From Roseomonas sp. 18066 (GTDB taxonomy: Bacteria > Pseudomonadota > Alphaproteobacteria > Acetobacterales > Acetobacteraceae), in NCBI RefSeq assembly GCF_902706185.1, contig NZ_CACSJM010000003.1:1-64000 (forward strand): a DNA stretch of 64,000 bases, read 5' to 3'. Both the position numbers and the translations under genes were made by a program. Below the pieces are notes generated by a model. That model made no database searches. It saw only the letters and a list, made by a program, of their open reading frames with translations, and was not told where the DNA came from. Positions 9,580 to 17,968 of this stretch are shown here, in pieces. Numbering within the stretch: position 1 is the first letter of the stretch; every line of letters begins with the position of its first letter.

Positions 9580-10425
9580 ATGCGTCGCAACCTGCTGCGT
9601 GAAAAGCTGAATGCCGGGCAGCCCACGGTGGGCACCCATCTGCTGTCGACCTGGCCGACGCTGGTCGAGCTGGTCGGCCAGTCGCAGCAATACGACTACA
9701 TCGAGTTCACCGCCGAATACGCGCCCTTCGACCTGCACGACCTGGACAATCTCGGCCGCGCCTTCGAGCTCGCCAATCTGGGCGGCATGATCAAGATCGA
9801 GCAGACGCAATACACGCACCAGGCGATGCGGGCGATCGGCTCGGGCTTCCAGAGCGTGCTCTTCGCCGATATCCGCAGCGTCGAGGATGCCGTGGCCGCC
9901 GTCGCCGCGGTGCGCGCCGAGACGCCCGAAAGGGTTGGCTCGCGCGGCGTCGGGCGGCTCGGCGTGGGGATGCGGCGCGACGTCGGCTCGATCCTCGAGG
10001 TCGGCAAGCCGAGCTATGTCGAGGCGCTGAACGACGTCGTCATCGCCATCATGGTCGAGAAGAAATCCTGCCTCGACGAGCTCGACGCCATCCTGGCGGT
10101 GCCCGGCATCGACATGGTGCAGTTCGGCCCCTCCGACTATTCGATGAGCATCGGCAAGCCCGGCCAGGGCGACGATCCGGAGGTGCAGGCGGCCGAGCGC
10201 CGGACCATCGAGACCGCGCTGAAGCTCGGCCTGCATCCGCGGGTCGAACTGCAGGATCCGAGCCATGCCGGCCGGTATCTCGCCATGGGCGTGCAACATT
10301 TCTGCATCGGCTGGGATGTCGGCATCCTGGCGAAGTGGTGGGACGCCAATGGCCGCGCCATGCGGGAGATCCTGGAGAAGGGCGCCGCCGAGGCCGCGCC
10401 CACCGGCGCTGCCCGGCTGTATTGA
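9580..10425 (+). CDS. HpcH/HpaI aldolase/citrate lyase family protein
   Basis: 281-residue class II pyruvate aldolase-like protein (HpaI/GarL fold). These divide or form 2-keto-3-hydroxy acids with a divalent metal. Candidate active-site residues are H20 (GTHLL), E160 (VEKKS) and D186 in the FGPSDYSMSIG motif. The ATG at 9580 follows AGGGGAGG; an in-frame ATG at 9547 lacks such a site. The gene stands alone and ends just before a 15-bp hairpin. A role in sugar-acid or aromatic-acid catabolism is a family expectation. It might process a product of the nearby dehydrogenase, but nothing shows this directly. Confidence 0.88.
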   Translation: MRRNLLREKLNAGQPTVGTHLLSTWPTLVELVGQSQQYDYIEFTAEYAPFDLHDLDNLGRAFELANLGGMIKIEQTQYTHQAMRAIGSGFQSVLFADIRSVEDAVAAVAAVRAETPERVGSRGVGRLGVGMRRDVGSILEVGKPSYVEALNDVVIAIMVEKKSCLDELDAILAVPGIDMVQFGPSDYSMSIGKPGQGDDPEVQAAERRTIETALKLGLHPRVELQDPSHAGRYLAMGVQHFCIGWDVGILAKWWDANGRAMREILEKGAAEAAPTGAARLY

Positions 10426-10431
10426 GGGCGC

Positions 10432-10467
10432 GGCCCGGCGGCGGCGGTCTTGCGCCGCCGCCGGGCC
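10432..10467. terminator. 15-bp hairpin between convergent genes
   Basis: Perfect inverted repeat with 15-bp arms (10432-10446 and 10453-10467) and a six-base loop, seven bases after the aldolase stop. Almost entirely G/C. It is a likely terminator for the aldolase and, from the other side, could stop transcripts of the SDR operon. Confidence 0.7.
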
Positions 10468-10488
10468 CCGGCCGGCCGCTCCGCTGCC

Positions 10489-10504
10489 CATAATATGTAT
10501 TATG
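10489..10504. repeat. AT-rich palindrome CATAATA-TG-TATTATG
   Basis: Seven-base arms around a two-base centre, in an AT-rich patch that stands out in otherwise GC-rich DNA. It lies between convergent genes, where no promoter is expected. Confidence 0.45.
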
Positions 10505-10594
10505 TAATTCAGCGATCGGCCGGCCATGCCGCGGGTCTGCCGATCCCATGGACCCGCGGCGACGCGCTGGCCTGACCCGGCCAGCCCGCTCGCG

Positions 10595-11374
10595 TCAGCC
10601 GATCGACGGCCGCCCCTGCGCGCCGTCGACCGGGATATGCGCCCCGTTCATCCAGCTCGCCCGGCGCGACAGCGCGAAGGTCACCACATCGGCGATTTCC
10701 TCGGCGCTGCCCATGCGGCCTTCAGGGAATTCGCGGGCGATGAAATCCTCGATCACCGCCGGCTCGCGCTGCATCCGCCGGTCCCAGCCGCCGCCCTCAT
10801 AGAGGATCGAGCCGGGGCTGACGGTGTTGATGCGGATCCTGTCGGCAGCGAGCTCCGGCGCCAGCGACGCGGCCAGCTGGATTTCCGCCGCCTTGGCCGT
10901 GGCATATTGCGCCTTGCCGCCGGGCTTCCAGCCGGAGATCGAGGCCACCACGACGATGCTGCCGCCGCCACGCTGGCGCATGAAGGGCACCACGGCGCGG
11001 ATGCTGTCCACCGCATGGAACAGGTTCAGCGCGAAGGTGCGCTGCCAGTCGGCGTGGCTGCTTTCCTCCAGATAGCCGCCGGCATTGCCGCCGACATTGG
11101 CCACCAGCAGGTCGATGCCGCCCAGCGCCGCGGCGCTGTCGGCGACGAAGCCCGCCGCCCCCTCCGGCGTCGCCACATCGGCGGCGAAGCCGAAGACGCG
11201 GTCGGCGCCGGCGGCCTCGCGCAATTGCCGCTCCGCCTCGCGCACCGGCTCGGCCGAGCGGCTGCAGAAGGCGACGCGGGCGCCCTCGGCCAGCAGGTTG
11301 ACGGCGATCGCCCGGCCGATGCCGCGCGCGCCGCCGGTCACCAGGGCGCATTTCCCGTTCAGTCCCAGATCCAT
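10595..11374 (-). CDS. SDR family NAD(P)-dependent oxidoreductase
   Basis: 259 residues, classical short-chain dehydrogenase. The cofactor motif TGGARGIG is at 13-20, NVGG near 93-96, the catalytic Ser in VVVASISG near 145, and YxxxK at Y157/K161. It reduces or oxidises an alcohol/ketone group. An AGGAGGG ribosome-binding site precedes the ATG at 11374. It starts 12 bases after the preceding solute-binding protein gene on the same strand, so it is likely the last gene of the GntR-led operon. The arrangement suggests dehydrogenation of an imported compound, but the substrate is not readable. Confidence 0.92.
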   Translation of the reverse strand: MDLGLNGKCALVTGGARGIGRAIAVNLLAEGARVAFCSRSAEPVREAERQLREAAGADRVFGFAADVATPEGAAGFVADSAAALGGIDLLVANVGGNAGGYLEESSHADWQRTFALNLFHAVDSIRAVVPFMRQRGGGSIVVVASISGWKPGGKAQYATAKAAEIQLAASLAPELAADRIRINTVSPGSILYEGGGWDRRMQREPAVIEDFIAREFPEGRMGSAEEIADVVTFALSRRASWMNGAHIPVDGAQGRPSIG

Positions 11375-11386
11375 GAGCGTCCCTCC

Positions 11387-12379
11387 TCAGGCCGCGCTGT
11401 CGAGATATTCGGCGAAGAGCTCTTCCGGCGACAGCCGCTTGCCGATGATGCCGGCATCATAGGCCTGGTCGGCGAAGGCCGCGATCGGATGCCGGTTCGT
11501 CTCGAAGCCATAGGGATGGAAATCCTCGCCGAGCAGCGCTTCCACCTGTTCCAGCTCATCTTCCAGCCAGGGCGTCGCATAGGGAAAATTGCGCTGCGCC
11601 GCGGTGAAGGCGTCGTTGCCGGCGATGAAGGCCTGGGTCAGCGCGGGCGCCACCCAGGGATGCGCCTCCCACAGCGCGCGGCGGATCACCACCAGATGCG
11701 AGGTCGGGAAGATGTTTGTCCGTTCGAAATAGTCGATCTCGGCGGCGCGCCAGTCGGCCACCAGGCGCACGATGGGTCCGCGGCTGCGGTGATAGGCGCG
11801 CGGCTTCGGCGGGCTGAAGACGGCGTCGAGCTCGCCGGCCAGCAGCATTGCCGACAGCGACCCACCCTCGGGCGGCGTGGTGACGCCGGGCGGCAGGATC
11901 TCGGGGCTGGTGGCGGGCATCGGGTCGTCGACCGGGCCGATGCACCACTGCACGGCGGCGATGTCGACGCCGTGCAGCGCCAGCAGGTGCCGGTACCAGA
12001 CCGCGCCGCTATTGGCCCAGCCATACATGCCGATGCGCTTGCCGGCCAGCTGCGCGATGCGGGTGATCGGGCTGCCCTGGGCCGCATAGAGGTCGCGGAT
12101 GGTGAAGCCGCGCAGCGGAAACACCGGCAGCGCCACATGGCTGCGATCGCCCTGGGCGATGCGCATCGCATGCCGGCAGAACGAAGACTCTCCGCCCTGC
12201 ACCGTCGGATCGTTCAGCGCGCGGCGCAGCATCAGGTTGCGATCGGCCCAGGAGCCGCGCTGGCCGAGCGTCAGCGTCAGCTCGATGCCCTCGGGGCGAA
12301 CCTCGCCGCGCGCCAGCGGCAGCAGCCGCGCGTAATCGGCGCAGGTCAGCGCGACCTTGATTGTCGTCTCGGCACTCAT
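11387..12379 (-). CDS. 4,5-dihydroxyphthalate decarboxylase-like / PBP2-type substrate-binding protein
   Basis: 330 residues without a clear signal peptide. The N-terminal pattern (DYARLLPLARGEVRPEGIELT) and PVFPLRGFTIRDLY, IAQLAGKRIGMYGWANSGAVWYRHLL and the C-terminal fold resemble the family named for 4,5-dihydroxyphthalate decarboxylase, which has the periplasmic-binding-protein type 2 fold and is related to NitT/TauT binding proteins. Members of this family are often annotated as either enzyme or ABC binding protein, and I cannot decide here. The ATG overlaps the stop of the upstream oligopeptide-type binding protein (ATGA), so the two are co-translated. Confidence 0.75.
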   Translation of the reverse strand: MSAETTIKVALTCADYARLLPLARGEVRPEGIELTLTLGQRGSWADRNLMLRRALNDPTVQGGESSFCRHAMRIAQGDRSHVALPVFPLRGFTIRDLYAAQGSPITRIAQLAGKRIGMYGWANSGAVWYRHLLALHGVDIAAVQWCIGPVDDPMPATSPEILPPGVTTPPEGGSLSAMLLAGELDAVFSPPKPRAYHRSRGPIVRLVADWRAAEIDYFERTNIFPTSHLVVIRRALWEAHPWVAPALTQAFIAGNDAFTAAQRNFPYATPWLEDELEQVEALLGEDFHPYGFETNRHPIAAFADQAYDAGIIGKRLSPEELFAEYLDSAA

Positions 12380-13965
12380 TCCGGTGTCACCATGGCTGCG
12401 GAGAGAAAGCCGTCCGAGCGCGGCGTGTAGCGATAGCCGACGCGGGTGGCGAAGACGTTGTTCTGGTAGAACAGCGGGATCACCGCCTGATCGGCCATGG
12501 CGATCTCGGCGACCTTCTGCAGCAGCGCCTCGCGCTGCCGGTCGTCCACCGTGCGCATCGCCTCGGCCAGCACACGGTCGACCTCGGGGTTGGAATAGCG
12601 GGCGCGGTTGGAGGAGCCCATGCCGGTCTCGCGATTGACGGTCGCGAATTGCGCCCGCAGCGGGAAGGAGGCCTCGCCGGTGGTCGCGCTGTTGCCCGCC
12701 AGGAACAGGCTGTAGGCGTAATGCGGCGCGCCGGCCTGGGTGATGAAGACCGACCAGGGGAAGGTCGCGACCTTGGCCTCGATGCCGACGCGGATCAGCA
12801 TCGGCGCGATGGCCTGCACCACCTTGGCGTCGTTCAGGTAGCGGTTGTTCGACCCGGCGATGGTCAGCGAGAAGCCGTTCGGATAGCCGGCCTCGGCCAG
12901 CAGCTTCTTCGCTGCCTCCGGATCGTGGCGATCGGGCTGCAGCCGCGGGCTGACACCGAAGAAGCCATCCGCCAGCAGCTGGCTGGCCGGCGCCGCCGCG
13001 CCTTCCATCAGCCGTTCCGTCAGCGTGCGCCGGTCGATCGCCAGCGACAGCGCGCGGCGCACGCGAATGTCCTTGAACGGGTTCTGCGGCAACGGCTGGC
13101 CGGCGCGGTCGGTCACCATCGGCGTCTGGTCGCGGAACTGGTCCATGTGCAGGAACAGCACGCTGTTGGAGCGCGTGCTCTCCACCCGCACCGCGCTGTT
13201 CGCCGCCAGGTGCCGCGCATCGGTCGGCGGCACGTTGTCGATGGCCTGCACGTCGCCCGACAGCAGCGCGGCGATGCGCACGCCGCTGCCGGGGATGATG
13301 CGGATGGTGGCGTTCTCCCAGGCCGGCGCCCGGCCCCAATAGGCGTCGTTGCGGCGCAGCTGGAGGCGATCGCCGGCGGCATAGGCGACGAAGCGATAGG
13401 GGCCGGTGCCGATGGTCGCCACGCCGCTGTTGAAATCGGCGGTCGAGGCCTTCTCATGCGCGCGGGAGATGATGTCGACCGAGGACAGGTCGACCGGCAG
13501 CAGCGGCGCCGGCTGGGCCGTCTTCAGCCGCAGCGTCAGCGGATCGACGACGATGATCTCGGTGATGGCGCGGGTATAGACTTCGTAGGAGCCCGGGCTG
13601 TTCGGCACGGCGGGCACGCGGCGCAGCGAGGCGGCGACATCCTCGGCGCCGAAGGGGCTGCCATCGTGGAAGCTGATGCCGGGGCGCAGCGTGAATTCCC
13701 AGGTGGTGTCGTCGATCGCGGTCCAGGCGCTCGCCAGCCCCGGCACCAGCCGCTGCTGCGCATCCTGGTCGATCAGCCGGTCGAAGATGTTCAGGGCGAC
13801 GTTAAAGTTGGAGGAGAGGTTGTGATAATGCGGGTCGAGCGCGGTGACGGCCGAGGTCACGCCGATCGTCAGATCCCGCGCCCGCGCCGGCGCCGCCGCA
13901 TTCAGCGCCAGCATGACCGCGGCGCCGGCAAGCACGCGGCGCAGCGGCGGCGTCTTCATTCGCAT
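12376..13965 (-). CDS. ABC transporter solute-binding protein, family 5 (oligopeptide/opine type), orphan
   Basis: 529 residues, with a signal peptide (RVLAGAAVMLALNAAAPARA) and the family 5 core: TWEFTLRPGISFHDGSPFGAEDV, ATIGTGPYRFV and KDIRVRRALSLAIDR. Such proteins capture peptides, opines or related solutes in the periplasm for DppBCDF-type permeases. No permease or ATPase is adjacent; the operon is gntR, this gene, the 330-residue binding-fold protein and an SDR. It is clearly paralogous to the binding proteins at 24334 and 26079, sharing the TADFN-like segment before IGTGP and the PNSP segment. The start is taken at ATG 13965; ATG 13959 is possible. Confidence 0.9.
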   Translation of the reverse strand: MRMKTPPLRRVLAGAAVMLALNAAAPARARDLTIGVTSAVTALDPHYHNLSSNFNVALNIFDRLIDQDAQQRLVPGLASAWTAIDDTTWEFTLRPGISFHDGSPFGAEDVAASLRRVPAVPNSPGSYEVYTRAITEIIVVDPLTLRLKTAQPAPLLPVDLSSVDIISRAHEKASTADFNSGVATIGTGPYRFVAYAAGDRLQLRRNDAYWGRAPAWENATIRIIPGSGVRIAALLSGDVQAIDNVPPTDARHLAANSAVRVESTRSNSVLFLHMDQFRDQTPMVTDRAGQPLPQNPFKDIRVRRALSLAIDRRTLTERLMEGAAAPASQLLADGFFGVSPRLQPDRHDPEAAKKLLAEAGYPNGFSLTIAGSNNRYLNDAKVVQAIAPMLIRVGIEAKVATFPWSVFITQAGAPHYAYSLFLAGNSATTGEASFPLRAQFATVNRETGMGSSNRARYSNPEVDRVLAEAMRTVDDRQREALLQKVAEIAMADQAVIPLFYQNNVFATRVGYRYTPRSDGFLSAAMVTPE

Positions 13966-14048
13966 CCACCCATTCTCCCAGTGATGTCGCGCAGCATGCA
14001 GCAACATCCGGGCCAGCCCCAGCCGGATCGGCCGCGGATGGCGGCGAG

Positions 14049-14771
14049 TTAATCCGCGAGCGGCGCCCTGCCGCGCGCATTGGTCGTCGTCATCAGCGCG
14101 TCGTGGATATTGGCCAGGTGCCGCGCCATGGCGAGCGAGGCGGCGCGGGCCTTGCGCTCTTCCACCGCGCGGAAAATCGCCTCGTGGTCGCGCAGCCAGG
14201 TCTTCCGATACTGCTCCATCGGCATGTAGCGGTGGATTTCCTGCCAGATGCCGCTGTCGATCTGGCCACGCCACAGCTGGTCGGCCATCTGCGCCAGCAC
14301 GCCATTGCCGGTCGCCTCGGCCAGCAGGATGTGGAAGCGGTGGTCGGCGGCATCGGCCTCCAGCCCGCGGGCATGGTCGCCGCGCATCTCTGCGAGGGTC
14401 GCGGCCATGGCGGCCAGCTGCAGCGGCGTCGCATGCTGCGCGGCCAGCGCCGCGATCTGCGGCTCGATCATGCGCCGCGCCTGCAGATTCTCGAAGGGGC
14501 CGAAGCCGGACAGCGCGCGGACCTCCGGCGTCTCCTGCCGGCTGACGACATAGGCGCCGCTGTTCTTGCGCACCTCCAGCATGCCGGCCATCTGCAACGA
14601 CAGGATCGCCTCGCGGATGGTCGGGCGCGACACGCCGAAGCGTCTCGCGAGCTCCCGCTCGGCCGGCAGGCGGCTGCCCACGGGATGGTCGGTCTGCACC
14701 AGCGCGGCGATCTGCCGGGCGATGGTCTCGAAGCTGCGCAGGACGGTGCCGGGGAGTATCTCGGGGGGCAT
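14049..14771 (-). CDS. GntR family transcriptional regulator, FadR/FCD subfamily
   Basis: 240 residues. An N-terminal winged helix (residues ~11-77, with LPAERELARRFGVSRPTIREAILSLQMAGML) is followed by an all-helical FCD ligand domain (~95-220). Putative metal-binding residues D143/H147 (DHRFH), H196 (RDHEAIF) and H218 fit the FCD type that binds carboxylic acids. It is divergent from the aminotransferase at 14892. A perfect inverted repeat at 14839-14857 lies between them, so autoregulation and control of both units is likely. It is followed after 83 bases by the solute-binding protein gene. No clear ribosome-binding site precedes the ATG. Confidence 0.93.
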   Translation of the reverse strand: MPPEILPGTVLRSFETIARQIAALVQTDHPVGSRLPAERELARRFGVSRPTIREAILSLQMAGMLEVRKNSGAYVVSRQETPEVRALSGFGPFENLQARRMIEPQIAALAAQHATPLQLAAMAATLAEMRGDHARGLEADAADHRFHILLAEATGNGVLAQMADQLWRGQIDSGIWQEIHRYMPMEQYRKTWLRDHEAIFRAVEERKARAASLAMARHLANIHDALMTTTNARGRAPLAD

Positions 14772-14800
14772 GCGCGGCTTGAAGCACCCGCTTTAAGGGT

Positions 14801-14829
14801 TTGACAAGCGGAACCGGGGCGCGGAAAGT
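14801..14829 (+). promoter_or_regulatory. Candidate sigma-70-type promoter for the aminotransferase operon
   Basis: Consensus -35 TTGACA at 14801-14806, a 17-base spacer, and a weak -10 GAAAGT at 14824-14829. The predicted start of transcription (about 14836) abuts the operator candidate at 14839, a good arrangement for repression. The -10 matches the consensus at only half its positions. Confidence 0.45.
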
Positions 14830-14838
14830 GCCCAGGCC

Positions 14839-14857
14839 AAATTGGTCAGGCCAATTT
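14839..14857. promoter_or_regulatory. Inverted repeat, candidate GntR/FCD operator
   Basis: Perfect seven-base arms AAATTGG and CCAATTT around TCAGG, between the divergent gntR and aminotransferase genes. The core TGGT-CAG-GCCA differs at one position from the TGGTNNNACCA pattern known for FadR-type regulators. It is placed at the expected transcription start of the plus-strand operon. Confidence 0.65.
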
Positions 14858-14891
14858 ACCGACCGCCGCCGCTGCCCCCAGGAGCGCCCGC

Positions 14892-16286
14892 ATGCCGATG
14901 CCGCTGCCCAATTCCGCCGAAGCGCGGGATGTGCTGTACCACCTGCATTCGCAGACCAACGCCCAGGCGCATGCCGAGCGCGGGCCGCTGATCATGGAGC
15001 GCGGCGAGGGCATCCATGTCTTCGACAGCCATGGCAAGCGCTATGTCGAGGCGATGGCCGGGCTGTGGTGCACCTCGCTCGGCTTTTCCAATGCGCGGCT
15101 GAAGCGCGCGGCGGCCGAGGCCTATGACAAGTTCGGCTTCTACCACACCTTCAACCACAAGACGCCGGCGGCCACGATCGACCTGGCCGAGCGGCTGGTG
15201 GCGATGGGCCCGATCCCCGAGGCGCAGGCCTATTTCGCGACCTCCGGCTCCGAGGCGACGGAGACCATGGTCAAGCTGGCCTGGGTCTATCACGCGGTCC
15301 ACGGCAAGCCGGCGAAACGCAAGATCATCTCGCGCGATCGCGGCTTCCATGGCTCGACCATCGTCGCCGCCTCGATGTGCGGCCTGCCGCGCATGCATCG
15401 CGAATTCGGCCTGCCGCTGCCGGGCTTCCTGCACACGCTCTGCCCCGATCCGTACCACGGCATGCGGGAAGGCGAGGACGAGGCGGCCTTCGTCGCGCGC
15501 CTGGCCGACAGCCTGGAGGCGATGATCCTGGAGGAGGGTGCCGACACCATCGCCGCCTTCATCGCCGAGCCGATCAATGCCGGCGGCGGCATCATCGTGC
15601 CGCCCGCCGGCTATTTCCCGGCGATCCAGGCGGTGCTGCGCCGGCACGACATCCTGGTGCTGGCCGACGAGGTCGTCTGCGGCTTCGGCCGCACCGGCGA
15701 GATGTGGGGCAGCATCACCGTCGGCATGACGCCCGACATGGCTGCCATGGCCAAGGGAATTTCCTCCTCCTACTTCCCGATATCGGCGGTGCTGCTCGGC
15801 AAGCCGATCCAGGACGCGCTGGCCAGGATGAACGAGGGCGGCGAGATCTTCGGCCACGGCTTCACCAATTCCGGCCATCCGGTCGGTGTCGCCGTCGCGC
15901 TGGAGACGCTGGCCATCTACCAGGAGATGGATGTCGTCGGCCATGTCCGCGCCATGGGCGCGCGGCTGCGCGACGGGCTCGATGCCATCGCCGCCGGCTC
16001 GGGCATCGTCGGCCAGGTGCGCGGCGCCGGGCTGATGATCGGCGTCGAGCTGGTGGCCGATCCGGCGACCAGGACCGCCTTCGACCCGGCGCTGAAGATC
16101 GGCGCGCGCTTCGATGCCGCGGCGCTGGCGAACGGGCTGGTGATCCGCGCGATGGGCGACACCATCGGCTTCTGCCCGCCGCTGATCATCGACGAGGCCG
16201 GCATCGACGAAACCCTGTCCCTGTTCGAGCGCACCCTGTCCGAGGTCGAGAAGGACCTGTCGACGTCGCGCCTCGCCGCCGAATAA
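14892..16286 (+). CDS. Class III PLP-dependent aminotransferase
   Basis: 464 residues, in the omega-amino acid:pyruvate / polyamine transaminase group. Visible: EAMAGLWCTSLGFSN near the N-terminus, TSGSEATETMVKLAW (cofactor phosphate), SRDRGFHGSTIVAAS, LADEVVCGFGRTG with the PLP aspartate, and the Schiff-base lysine K288 in MAKGISSSYFPISA. It transfers an amino group from an amine or omega-amino acid to pyruvate or a keto acid in the cytoplasm. An AGGAG site lies seven bases before the ATG. First gene of a unit with a solute-binding protein and a DMFase-like protein, divergent from a GntR regulator; this suggests catabolism of an imported amine or amide. Confidence 0.92.
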   Translation: MPMPLPNSAEARDVLYHLHSQTNAQAHAERGPLIMERGEGIHVFDSHGKRYVEAMAGLWCTSLGFSNARLKRAAAEAYDKFGFYHTFNHKTPAATIDLAERLVAMGPIPEAQAYFATSGSEATETMVKLAWVYHAVHGKPAKRKIISRDRGFHGSTIVAASMCGLPRMHREFGLPLPGFLHTLCPDPYHGMREGEDEAAFVARLADSLEAMILEEGADTIAAFIAEPINAGGGIIVPPAGYFPAIQAVLRRHDILVLADEVVCGFGRTGEMWGSITVGMTPDMAAMAKGISSSYFPISAVLLGKPIQDALARMNEGGEIFGHGFTNSGHPVGVAVALETLAIYQEMDVVGHVRAMGARLRDGLDAIAAGSGIVGQVRGAGLMIGVELVADPATRTAFDPALKIGARFDAAALANGLVIRAMGDTIGFCPPLIIDEAGIDETLSLFERTLSEVEKDLSTSRLAAE

Positions 16287-16348
16287 CAAGAATCCGAATC
16301 GCCGCTCGGGAACAGCCAGACTCGCCACCATCCCTGGAGAGACCTGCC

Positions 16349-17956
16349 ATGCATCGTCGTGACCTGTTCCGCAGCACGCTGGCCTTCGGTGCTGCCGCCT
16401 CCCCGCTTGCCGTGCCCGGACTGGCCCGCGCCCAGGGCGTGGCGCGGGCGAAGACGCTGATCTTCGTGCCGCAGGCCGATGCCGCCATCCTCGACCCCAC
16501 CATCACCACCGGCCTGGTCAACCGCAACCACGGTTTTCTGGTCTATGACACGCTCTATGGCATCGATGCCGAGGGCGTGGTGCGGCCGCAGATGGTGGAA
16601 GGCCACACCATCGAGGACGACGGCAAGCTCGTCACCATGCGGCTGCGCGAGGGCCTGCGCTTCCATGACGGCGAGCCGGTGCGCGGCCGCGACGTGGTGG
16701 CCAGCCTGCGCCGCTGGGCGCATCGCGACGCCTTCGGCGTGTCGCTGATGGCCATCGTCGAGGAGCTGTCGGCGCCCGACGACCGCACCGTGCGCTGGCG
16801 GCTGAAGGCGCCCTTCCCGCTGCTGCCCACGGCGCTCGGCAAGGTCGGCGCCATCGTCGCCTTCATCATGCCGGAGCGGCTGGCGGCGGCCGACAACCCG
16901 GTGCCGCCGGTGAAGGAGCTGGTGGGCAGCGGCCCCTTCCGCTTCCGCGCCGACCTGCATGTCTCGGGCTCGAAGCTCGTCTATGACAGGTTCGACGGCT
17001 ATGTGCCGCGCAAGGATGGCGAGGCCAGCCTGCTGGCCGGGCCGAAGGCGGTGAATTTCGACCGCATCGAATGGCAGGTGATGCCCGATGCCAGCACCGC
17101 CGCCGGCGCGCTGCAGCAGGGCGAGATCGACTGGTGGGAACAGCCGATCTACGACCTGCTGCCGGGGCTGAAGCGCAATCCGCGGCTGAATGTCGAGGTG
17201 CTCGACCCCTACGGCGCCATCGCGGTGATGCGCTTCAATTCCATGATCCCGCCTTTCGACAATCCGGCGATCCGCCGCGCTATCCTGGGCGCGGTGAAGC
17301 AGAGCGACTTCATGATCGCGGTGGCCGGCGAGGACCGCACGCTGTGGAAGGACGGCATCGGCTTCTTCGCCCCCGGCGGCGTCATGGCCAACAGCGAAGG
17401 GCTGGAGGCGCTGGATGGCAGCCGCAGCATCGAGCAGTCGCGCCAGGCGCTGAAGGATGCCGGCTACAAGGGCGAGCGGGTGCTGCTGATGGCGCCCTCC
17501 GACTTCCCCTCGATCAAGGCGACCAGCGACGTCACCGCCGACCTGTTCAAGCGCCTGGGCATCACGCTCGACTACCAGGTGATGGACTGGGGCAGCATGC
17601 TGACGCGCATGGCCAACAAGAACACCATCGACAAGGGCGGCTACAACCTGTTCTGCACCTATTCGCCCGGCGTCACGCATCTCAACCCGGCGGCGCATAA
17701 CTTCCTGCGCGGCAGCGGCGAGCGCGCCACCTTCGGCTGGCCGACCAGCCCGCAGCTGGAAGCGCTGCGCGACGCCTGGTTCGCCGCCCCCGATGCCGAG
17801 GCGCAGCGCGCGATCGGCATCCGCGCCCAGCGCCAGGCGCTGATCGACGTGCCCTATGTGCCGCTCGGCCTGTTCTACCAGCCGACCGTCTACAAGAAAG
17901 AGCTCAGCGGCATCCTGAAGGGTCTGCCGCTGTTCTGGAACATGCGACGCGCCTGA
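16349..17956 (+). CDS. ABC transporter solute-binding protein, family 5, orphan
   Basis: 535 residues. An RRDLF twin-arginine-like signal with ALARAQG cleavage region is followed by the family 5 binding domain (LDPTITTGLVNRNHGFLVYDTLYGID, LRFHDGEPVRGRDVVASLRRW, LVGSGPFRF). Members of this sub-branch often lie beside amidase or aminotransferase genes. The ATG at 16349 is 62 bases after the aminotransferase stop and follows a CTGGAGAG site. No permease genes are adjacent, so it must use a channel encoded elsewhere. It precedes the DMFase-like gene by 12 bases and is probably co-transcribed with it. Confidence 0.9.
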   Translation: MHRRDLFRSTLAFGAAASPLAVPGLARAQGVARAKTLIFVPQADAAILDPTITTGLVNRNHGFLVYDTLYGIDAEGVVRPQMVEGHTIEDDGKLVTMRLREGLRFHDGEPVRGRDVVASLRRWAHRDAFGVSLMAIVEELSAPDDRTVRWRLKAPFPLLPTALGKVGAIVAFIMPERLAAADNPVPPVKELVGSGPFRFRADLHVSGSKLVYDRFDGYVPRKDGEASLLAGPKAVNFDRIEWQVMPDASTAAGALQQGEIDWWEQPIYDLLPGLKRNPRLNVEVLDPYGAIAVMRFNSMIPPFDNPAIRRAILGAVKQSDFMIAVAGEDRTLWKDGIGFFAPGGVMANSEGLEALDGSRSIEQSRQALKDAGYKGERVLLMAPSDFPSIKATSDVTADLFKRLGITLDYQVMDWGSMLTRMANKNTIDKGGYNLFCTYSPGVTHLNPAAHNFLRGSGERATFGWPTSPQLEALRDAWFAAPDAEAQRAIGIRAQRQALIDVPYVPLGLFYQPTVYKKELSGILKGLPLFWNMRRA

Positions 17957-17968
17957 GGCCCCTGCACC

